From: an uncultured Caryophanales bacterium | Lineage (GTDB): Bacteria; Bacillota_I; Bacilli_A; RF39; UBA660 | Direction of reading: 5' to 3' | Length of the DNA stretch: 8,790 bases | Assembly (NCBI GenBank): GCA_947302515.1 | Contig: CAMYVT010000035.1 | Location: forward strand, 1 to 8,790 | Part shown: positions 1 to 5,549 of the stretch, piece by piece | Layout of the letters: every line of letters begins with the position of its first letter | Numbering within the stretch: position 1 is the stretch's first letter | Translations under genes and position numbers: made by a program | Notes under the pieces: model-generated | What the model was told of the DNA's origin: nothing | Databases searched by the model: none | What the model saw: the letters and a program-made list of their open reading frames with translations, nothing else

Positions 1-1715
1 TTATAAGTAGTAGATTCAATAGGAGTACCATATACAGAATAATCAATATCTTCTGCTTCTTTCCATACCTTACAAGCATCATTTAATTTTTGCATAACAG
101 ATAAACCAAATTCTTTACCAATACCATTATCAGTATGAGAATGACCTGTCATATATTTAACACATTCATATAGGCCTGCATAACCTAAAGAAATAGTAGA
201 ATATCCATGTAATAATAATTCTTTAATAGATTCACCTTTTTCAAGTCTAGCAAGAGCTCCATGTTGCCAAAGTATAGGAGCAACATCACTAGTAACTCTA
301 GATAAACGTTTATGACGACACTGTAATGCTCTATGACAAACTTCAAGTCTCTCATCCATTATCTTCCAGAATAAATCCATATCTTTATCACTACTTAAAG
401 CAACATCAACTAAGTTTAATGTAACAACACCTTGATTAAATCTACCATAATATTTGCCCTTACCTTCAACATAGTTTTTAGCTCTAGCAATATTACCCAA
501 ATGAATAGTTCTATCAGGTGTTAAGAAAGATCTACATCCCATACAAGGATAACAATCTCCTTCACCCAATTCATTTTTCTTTAGTTCCTTCATTACTTTT
601 TCAGAAATATAATCAGGAACCATTCTCTTAGCAGTACATTTAGCAGCTAATTTAGTTAAATAATAATATTTACCCTTAGGATTAATATTATCTTCTTCAA
701 GAACATATAAAAGTTTAGGAAATGCTGGAGTAATCCAAACACCCTTTTCATTTTTCATACCTTCAATTCTTTGATTTAAGAATTCTTCAATAATCATCGC
801 AAGTTCTTCTTTATACTCTTCAGTCTCTCCTAAATACATATTTACACTTAAAAAAGGAATTTGTCCATTAGTATTAGTCAAAGAATTAACTTGATATTGG
901 AAAGTTTGAACACCATCAGTAATTTCTTTCCTTAAATCTTCTTCAACAAACTTATCAATTTGTTCTTTAGAAAGCTTTCTTTTCTTATATCTTTTCTCAT
1001 AATATTCACGACTAAGTTTTACAAAAGGTGCTAAATGCGTAAGAGTAATAGTAGCTCCTCCATATTGAGAAGAAGTAACTGCAGTAATTAATTGGGTCGC
1101 AATACTCATAGCCGTCAAAAATCTATGAGGCTTCTCAATCATAACCCCATTCATATTAGTTCCATTTTGTAACATATCATCTAAGTTAATTAAATCACAG
1201 TTATGTAATGCATTTTGAGCATAATAATCTGCATCATGAAAATGGATAATGCCTGCTTCATGAGCTTCAACAATATCCTCCGGTAATAAAAATCTCTTAG
1301 TAATATCAGTACTTGTAATACCCGCTAAATAATCTCTTTGTGTAGTTACTACCTTCGCATCTTTATGAGAATTCTCCGTATTCCAATATTCACTACCTCC
1401 ATCAATCAACTCCCTAATTGATTGATCAGTAGTATTACTACGTCTCACTAATTCCCTAGTATAGCGATACGTAATATAATGCTTCGCTAAAGCAAACTTA
1501 CCAATACTCATAAGTTTCATTTCGATAACATCTTGAATGTCTTCGACTAACATTCTTTTCTTACCCAAATGTTCAATATACTTAATGATGTTTTTAATTT
1601 GTGTAGAAGAAGCCCTATCTTCTTCATTCACTTCCAAATTTGCTTTTTCGATGGCATCCTCGATTTTAGATGGCATATATTCGACCATATGTCCATCTCT
1701 CTTGATAACCTTCAT
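1..1715 (-). CDS. nrdD: Anaerobic (class III) ribonucleoside-triphosphate reductase, C-terminus outside window
   Basis: NrdD reduces ribonucleoside triphosphates to deoxyribonucleotides without oxygen, using a glycyl radical installed by the activase NrdG. About 571 codons are visible. Residues 1-90 form an ATP-cone regulatory domain (starting MKVIKRDGHMVEYMPSKIE). The catalytic barrel follows, with Cys173 in HNCDLIN and Cys391/Cys394 in CMGCRSF, matching the positions of the family's active-site cysteines. The visible part ends in YGTPIESTTY, a conserved stretch about 100-150 residues before the usual end, so the zinc-binding cysteines and the glycyl-radical RVxGY loop lie beyond the left edge. 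The ATG at 1715 is supported by a GAGAGAGG ribosome binding site nine bases upstream and by the ATP cone starting directly there. An nrdG gene would be expected next on the left but cannot be seen. The gene is divergent from a Crp/Fnr regulator. Family identity is nearly certain; only completeness is unknown. Confidence 0.97.
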   Translation of the reverse strand, partial: MKVIKRDGHMVEYMPSKIEDAIEKANLEVNEEDRASSTQIKNIIKYIEHLGKKRMLVEDIQDVIEMKLMSIGKFALAKHYITYRYTRELVRRSNTTDQSIRELIDGGSEYWNTENSHKDAKVVTTQRDYLAGITSTDITKRFLLPEDIVEAHEAGIIHFHDADYYAQNALHNCDLINLDDMLQNGTNMNGVMIEKPHRFLTAMSIATQLITAVTSSQYGGATITLTHLAPFVKLSREYYEKRYKKRKLSKEQIDKFVEEDLRKEITDGVQTFQYQVNSLTNTNGQIPFLSVNMYLGETEEYKEELAMIIEEFLNQRIEGMKNEKGVWITPAFPKLLYVLEEDNINPKGKYYYLTKLAAKCTAKRMVPDYISEKVMKELKKNELGEGDCYPCMGCRSFLTPDRTIHLGNIARAKNYVEGKGKYYGRFNQGVVTLNLVDVALSSDKDMDLFWKIMDERLEVCHRALQCRHKRLSRVTSDVAPILWQHGALARLEKGESIKELLLHGYSTISLGYAGLYECVKYMTGHSHTDNGIGKEFGLSVMQKLNDACKVWKEAEDIDYSVYGTPIESTTY

Positions 1716-1741
1716 TTCCTTTGACCTCTCTCTTATTATTT

Positions 1742-1770
1742 TTTATAAAAATAATATATCACAAAAACAA
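1742..1770 (-). promoter_or_regulatory. Candidate nrdD promoter
   Basis: On the minus strand there is a TTGTTT -35 (1765-1770), a 17-bp spacer and a TATAAA -10 (1742-1747). A second usable -10, TATATT at 1753-1758, has no good -35. It would start transcription near 1746, placing the 22-bp palindrome (centre 1787.5) at about -41.5, the classic site for activation by Crp/Fnr proteins. Which -10 is used cannot be decided from sequence. Confidence 0.5.
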
Positions 1771-1776
1771 AAAACT

Positions 1777-1798
1777 AAGTGTTGCATTTGCAACACTT
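1777..1798. promoter_or_regulatory. 22-bp palindromic operator, probable Crp/Fnr-family site
   Basis: Ten-base arms AAGTGTTGCA and TGCAACACTT are perfect inverted repeats around a central TT. Size and symmetry suit a dimeric Crp/Fnr protein, although the half-site differs from E. coli Crp (TGTGA) and Fnr (TTGAT). It lies in the 120-bp gap between nrdD and the regulator gene and overlaps the regulator's candidate -35 box. Assignment to the adjacent regulator is inferred from position. There is no T-run on either side that would make it a terminator. Confidence 0.7.
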
Positions 1799-1816
1799 TA
1801 CATATTTTGTTATAAT
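1788..1816 (+). promoter_or_regulatory. Candidate promoter of the Crp/Fnr regulator gene
   Basis: TTGCAA (1788-1793), a 17-bp spacer and a perfect TATAAT (1811-1816). The -35 lies inside the right half of the 22-bp palindrome, so a bound dimer would block polymerase, suggesting negative autoregulation. The predicted start near 1823 leaves a leader of only about 13 bases, with the ribosome binding site AAGGTGAT (1823-1830) at its very 5' end. Confidence 0.6.
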
Positions 1817-1835
1817 TTTATTAAGGTGATGTAAA

Positions 1836-2471
1836 ATGGCTAATCTATTTGAAAATATTTCTGAAAAAGAAATGTTAAAATTAAAGAAAGTTCTAAGGGC
1901 AAACACTCAAAAATATAAAAAAAATATAAATGTCTTATCTAATGTAAATAGAGAAGACTTTATAGCACTAATAGACTCAGGAACCATTGAATTAATATAT
2001 ACAGATTATGAAGGAAACAAAACAGTAATAGAAGAACTAGAAACAGGAGAAGTCTTTGGTACTCTTACCTCTTCAATAAAAAATGAAGAAATTACATGCA
2101 TGACAAAAGAGGATACAGAAATAACTTTTATTGAATATGATCAAATAACCAATGATGAAATAATAAAAAATGATTTTTATATTATCTTTATAAAAAATCT
2201 AATAAAAATACTTACAGAACAATTAAATACAAGAAACATAAGAATAGAATTATTAACCAAAAGAACAACTAGAGATAAACTACTAGCTTATTTCAAACAC
2301 ATAGATCAAAAAACAGGAGATGGCTCTAAAACAATTAGAGTACCCCTATCCAATACAGAACTCGCAAATTACTTATCAGTAGATAGAAGTGCTATGACAA
2401 GAGAATTAAAATATCTAAAAGAAGAAGGATTTATAGAACAAATAGGAAAAAGAATAATATTACATTACTAA
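1836..2471 (+). CDS. Crp/Fnr-family transcriptional regulator
   Basis: A 211-residue cytoplasmic DNA-binding regulator of normal Crp/Fnr length. Residues 10-105 form the cyclic-nucleotide-binding-like beta-roll, with the GEVFG turn at 71-75. Residues 110-145 form the long dimerisation helix, and 146-211 the winged-helix HTH, with recognition helix around 181-194 (SVDRSAMTRELKYL). There is only one cysteine (Cys88), so an Fnr-type iron-sulfur cluster is excluded. The Arg-Ser pair that binds cAMP phosphate in Crp is not evident, so the signal is unknown. In the recognition helix, Arg184 and Arg189 align with Crp Arg180 and Arg185, while Ser185 replaces Crp Glu181, consistent with a non-Crp half-site. 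AAGGTGAT five bases before the ATG fixes the start. It is divergent from nrdD across a 22-bp palindrome, so control of nrdD and of itself is the likely role, by inference. It ends at a hairpin terminator. Confidence 0.92.
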   Translation: MANLFENISEKEMLKLKKVLRANTQKYKKNINVLSNVNREDFIALIDSGTIELIYTDYEGNKTVIEELETGEVFGTLTSSIKNEEITCMTKEDTEITFIEYDQITNDEIIKNDFYIIFIKNLIKILTEQLNTRNIRIELLTKRTTRDKLLAYFKHIDQKTGDGSKTIRVPLSNTELANYLSVDRSAMTRELKYLKEEGFIEQIGKRIILHY

Positions 2472-2494
2472 AAAAGACCATAAGGTCTTTTTTT
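2470..2494. terminator. Bidirectional rho-independent terminator
   Basis: Arms AAAAAAGACC (2470-2479) and GGTCTTTTTT (2484-2493) enclose an ATAA loop. With a T-run on one strand and an A-run on the other, it serves both the regulator gene (plus) and the BspA-like gene (minus), which converge here. Its left arm begins inside the regulator's TAA stop. The terminator at 8272-8295 has the same loop and a very similar stem. Confidence 0.9.
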
Positions 2495-4946
2495 ATGTCT
2501 TAATCAAAACATTACTTGTAGTTAAATTACTATTACCACTATTATTAATAATCCAATTCTGATCAGTAGCGTCTTTTACATATATTTTTTGGGTTGTTTT
2601 CCAATCAAAGAAAATATTACTATAACTTGTAACGTTACTAAAGTTAAATGTTGATAAATCAATTTCAAAATTACTATTGGCATAACCTGTTTGATAAAAC
2701 ACATATGACATATTAGTAACATTACTTGTGTCAATTTTTGAACCCAAATCTAAAGAAAATGATGGATTTGAATATCCTGTGTTTTCAAACATTCCATGGC
2801 TACCGCCATTGTATCCATTAGGATCTGATATCCTATTTGAACACATTTCCGATACACTACTTGTATCAAATTTGTCTCCTAAATCCAAGGTAAATACTGT
2901 ACTATTATATCCCGCTTTTTCAAACATCCCACCCATATAAACTACGTTGATTGTATCAAATTTATTTCCTAAATCTAAGGTAAAAACTGGGCTATTATAT
3001 CCGACCATATAAAACATACCACGCATATTTGTTACATTACTGGTATCAAACTTGTCTCCTAAATCTAGGGTTAGTATAGTACTATTATAACCTGTTAATG
3101 CAAACATGGATTCCATATTTGTTACATTACTGGTATCAAATTTGTCTCCTAAATCTAAAGTGAATACTGTACTATCATTACTTATATTTTGAAACATATA
3201 ACTCATATCTGCTACATTACTGGTATCAAATTTGTCGCCCAAATCTAAGGTGAATATTGTACTTTTATAGCCTGTTTTATAGAATAAACCAGACATATTT
3301 ACTACATTACTTGTATCAAAGTTTGAACCCAAATCCAAAGTAAAAGCTGTACTATTATAGCCTGTTGAGTAAAACATATTAGGCATAGTTGTTACATTAC
3401 TCGTATCAAATTTAGAACCCAAATTTAAGGTGAACGATATATTGTTATATCCTGTCATGTAAAACATTTTTGTCATATTTATTACATTACTAGTATCAAA
3501 TTTATCACCTAAATTCAAGACAAAAATCTGACTATAGAATCCAATTCCTTCAAACATGGAGCTCATGTTAGTAACATTATTTGTATAAAATTTAGAACCT
3601 AAATTTAATGTAAACACAGGACTACAATAGCCTGTTTTGTAAAACATATTTTGCATATTAGTTACATTGCTGGTATCAAATTTAGAGCCCAAATCTAAGG
3701 TGAATACTGTACTTTTATAGCCTGTTAAGCCGAACATACCACTCATATTTGTTACACTGCTTGTATCAAATTCACTTCCCAAATCCAAGGTGAAAACTGT
3801 ACTATTATATCCTGTTTGATAAAACATTCGACTCATATTTGTTACATTGCTGGTATCAAATTTACTGCCTAAGTCTAAAGTAAAGACTTGACTATTATAG
3901 CCTGTTGCTTGAAACATACTATTCATATTTCCTACATTACTGGTATCAAATTTAGAGCCCAAGTCTAAAACGAATACTGTACTACTATGACCTGTATGTG
4001 AAAACATACTGCTCATATTTGTTACATTACTGGTATCAAATTTATCTCCCAAATCTAATGTGAAGACTGTACTTTTATAGCCTGTATTAGTAAACATGCC
4101 GCCCATATCTGTTACATTGCTTGTATTAAAGTTGGACCCCAAATCCAGAGTAAAGACTGTACTACTATAGCCTGTTGAATTAAATAAATTGCTCATATTT
4201 GTTACATTGCTTGTATTAAAGTTGGACCCCAAATCCAGAGTAAAGACTGTACTACTATAGCCTGTTGCTTGAAACATACTATTCATATTTGTTACATTAT
4301 TGGTATAAAACTTATCACCCAAATCAAGAACAAACGCACTGCTTCCATACCCTGTGTTATTAAACATATTTTGCATATTTATCACATTGCTAGTATCAAA
4401 ATTATCTCCTAAATCCAGCGTAAAAACCGAGCTATTACATCCTACATAGCTAAACATACTAGTCATATTAGTAGTTAGTGAAATATCAAGTTTTTCAATT
4501 CCATAAATAGCATCTACTCCTCTTAAATTATAAAATAAATAGCTACTATCTTCATTCGCATATAAATGTCCATCACCTTGTATATATAAATCATACTTTG
4601 TATTATCATCTTGATTTGAAGTAACATAAGCTATTACATTACCATTCCTTGCAGCACTTATATCCCATGAAGCAATAACATTATCAGGTGGATTAATACT
4701 ATCATCTAAAGTAATGTTTTTTATTTTATCTCTATAAGTTAGATTTTTAAATGATGTTTGGTCAACAGAAGATATTATACGAATAATAGGTAGTTTGTAC
4801 TTTTCTAAATTAATTGATCCACTTATTCCTAAATCTGTACCCAAAGTAGAATATCCTATTCCTAAGAACAATACAAAAACAAGGAATATCACAATATTTC
4901 TTTTCTTGTGACTAAATCTTACTTTTCTTCTTGTTCTTGATAGCAT
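2493..4946 (-). CDS. BspA-like (DUF285) leucine-rich-repeat surface protein with 20 tandem repeats
   Basis: An 817-residue protein, probably displayed on the cell surface; its ligand is unknown. Residues 1-16 are strongly basic. Residues 17-34 form one hydrophobic segment, followed by GYSTLGTDLGISG, so it is a cleaved signal peptide or an uncleaved membrane anchor. Residues 50-160 resemble the N-terminal region common in DUF285 proteins (WDISAARNGNVIAY, LYIQGDG). Residues 161-774 hold 20 repeats, most exactly 30 residues, built on MxxMF, TGYxSxVFTLDLG and KFDTSNVTN. Residues 775-817 form a tail (KIYVKDATDQNW to NVLIKT). No LPXTG motif or C-terminal membrane segment is present. A GTG at 4955 also opens this frame, but it overlaps the AGGTG ribosome binding site (4953-4957); the ATG at 4946 lies six bases beyond it and is preferred. 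BspA relatives are linked to adhesion in other bacteria; that role here is inference. Confidence 0.9.
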   Translation of the reverse strand: MLSRTRRKVRFSHKKRNIVIFLVFVLFLGIGYSTLGTDLGISGSINLEKYKLPIIRIISSVDQTSFKNLTYRDKIKNITLDDSINPPDNVIASWDISAARNGNVIAYVTSNQDDNTKYDLYIQGDGHLYANEDSSYLFYNLRGVDAIYGIEKLDISLTTNMTSMFSYVGCNSSVFTLDLGDNFDTSNVINMQNMFNNTGYGSSAFVLDLGDKFYTNNVTNMNSMFQATGYSSTVFTLDLGSNFNTSNVTNMSNLFNSTGYSSTVFTLDLGSNFNTSNVTDMGGMFTNTGYKSTVFTLDLGDKFDTSNVTNMSSMFSHTGHSSTVFVLDLGSKFDTSNVGNMNSMFQATGYNSQVFTLDLGSKFDTSNVTNMSRMFYQTGYNSTVFTLDLGSEFDTSSVTNMSGMFGLTGYKSTVFTLDLGSKFDTSNVTNMQNMFYKTGYCSPVFTLNLGSKFYTNNVTNMSSMFEGIGFYSQIFVLNLGDKFDTSNVINMTKMFYMTGYNNISFTLNLGSKFDTSNVTTMPNMFYSTGYNSTAFTLDLGSNFDTSNVVNMSGLFYKTGYKSTIFTLDLGDKFDTSNVADMSYMFQNISNDSTVFTLDLGDKFDTSNVTNMESMFALTGYNSTILTLDLGDKFDTSNVTNMRGMFYMVGYNSPVFTLDLGNKFDTINVVYMGGMFEKAGYNSTVFTLDLGDKFDTSSVSEMCSNRISDPNGYNGGSHGMFENTGYSNPSFSLDLGSKIDTSNVTNMSYVFYQTGYANSNFEIDLSTFNFSNVTSYSNIFFDWKTTQKIYVKDATDQNWIINNSGNSNLTTSNVLIKT
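2625..4466 (-). repeat. Tandem 90-bp (30-residue) coding repeat array, 20 units
   Basis: The array is 614 codons: units 1-18 of 30 residues, unit 19 of 45 and unit 20 of 29. The core TLDLG ... FDTSNVTN is conserved; the two residues after the first Met and those before TGY vary most. Unit 19 carries a 15-residue insertion (about CSNRISDPNGYNGGS). Unit 15 lacks TGY (QNISNDST instead). Two adjacent units share 68 identical bases (4110-4177 and 4200-4267). A 35-base block recurs exactly 360 bp, four units, away (3896-3930 and 4256-4290). These patterns suggest growth by unequal exchange or gene conversion. Confidence 0.95.
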
Positions 4947-4968
4947 ATATTTCACCTATTATACTATA

Positions 4969-4997
4969 ATTATATCTTTATATTTCTTTTTTTTCAA
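4969..4997 (-). promoter_or_regulatory. Sigma-A-type promoter of the complete BspA-like gene
   Basis: TTGAAA -35 (4992-4997), a 17-bp spacer and a perfect TATAAT -10 (4969-4974). A second TATAAT at 4958-4963 lies further downstream. Predicted start is near 4962, giving a leader of about 16 bases. A run of eight A residues extends from the -35 into the spacer, so length changes there would alter promoter spacing. The promoter sits directly after the tex-yfcE terminator, so this gene is a separate transcription unit. Confidence 0.75.
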
Positions 4998-5004
4998 CTT
5001 ATAT

Positions 5005-5037
5005 AAAAAATACATATTACTAAATATGTATTTTTTT
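5005..5037. terminator. Rho-independent terminator of the tex-yfcE unit, overlapping the yfcE stop
   Basis: Perfect 14-base arms AAAAAATACATATT (5005-5018) and AATATGTATTTTTT (5023-5036) enclose the loop ACTA. The stop codon of the yfcE-like gene (5020-5022) lies within the loop, and one arm encodes its last residues (KKIHI). The stem has only two G-C pairs, so it may be weaker than the other two terminators here. Confidence 0.7.
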
Positions 5038-5547
5038 AATAATAGTATTATTATTTAAATCTTTTAAATAAAACTCTTTATCTTGATAAATAATATAGCT
5101 TTTATCAGACATACCTTTAGGTAGCGTAATAGATCCAGGATTTAGAATAATTCTTCCTCTTTCTTCTTTCATTACAGGTATATGTGTATGTCCCTGAATA
5201 TATACATCAAAATCTCTTTCTAATTCAGGCAAATGATATTCATTATACATATGTCCATGAGTTAAAAAGAAATATATATTATCAAATGGTAAGAACAAAT
5301 AATCTCTTTCCATATAAAAATCAAGTATATTCATTCTAGTAACATCACAATTACCTCTAACATAAAATATCTTATTAGAGTATTCATTTAATAATTCAGC
5401 TAATTTATCAGGATCATATCCTTCTATATATGGTCCTGATAAAACATCACCTAAAATAAACATATAATCAAAAGAAACTTCATTATCAAGTACTTTCTTC
5501 ATATTTAAATAATTACCATGAATATCTGAAACAATTAGTATCTTCAT
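5020..5547 (-). CDS. yfcE: YfcE/MJ0936-family metallophosphoesterase
   Basis: A 175-residue cytoplasmic two-metal phosphodiesterase close to the usual size of the family. All core motifs are present in order: Asp8 and His10 in DIHGN, Asp34 in GDV, Asn66 in GNCD, His97 in THGH, His120 and His122 in GHTH, then NPGS at 136-139. These residues bind the two divalent metals, so the enzyme should be active. Family members cleave simple phosphodiesters in vitro; the natural substrate is unclear. The ATG is two bases after the tex stop, and its ribosome binding site GAGAGG lies within the last codons of tex, so the two genes are probably cotranscribed and translationally coupled. It ends with TAG inside a terminator loop. 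The family call is firm; the symbol is by resemblance to the E. coli protein. Confidence 0.92.
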   Translation of the reverse strand: MKILIVSDIHGNYLNMKKVLDNEVSFDYMFILGDVLSGPYIEGYDPDKLAELLNEYSNKIFYVRGNCDVTRMNILDFYMERDYLFLPFDNIYFFLTHGHMYNEYHLPELERDFDVYIQGHTHIPVMKEERGRIILNPGSITLPKGMSDKSYIIYQDKEFYLKDLNNNTIIKKIHI

Positions 5548-5549
5548 AT

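Noticed and set aside
1777..1798. NrdR box upstream of nrdD
   Set aside because: NrdR boxes resemble ACACTATATATAGTGT; this palindrome has GTGTTGC outside-in polarity and a GC-containing core, and only one copy is present.
1537..1815. Plus-strand open frame of 92 codons
   Set aside because: It lies antisense to the N-terminus of nrdD and runs into the divergent promoter region; no ribosome binding site or family resemblance.
2728..2940. Plus-strand open frame of 70 codons
   Set aside because: Antisense shadow of the BspA-like repeat array; its sequence reflects the repeats in another frame.
2625..4466. CRISPR-like array
   Set aside because: Units are 90 bp, contiguous without spacers, and translate into an in-frame protein repeat.
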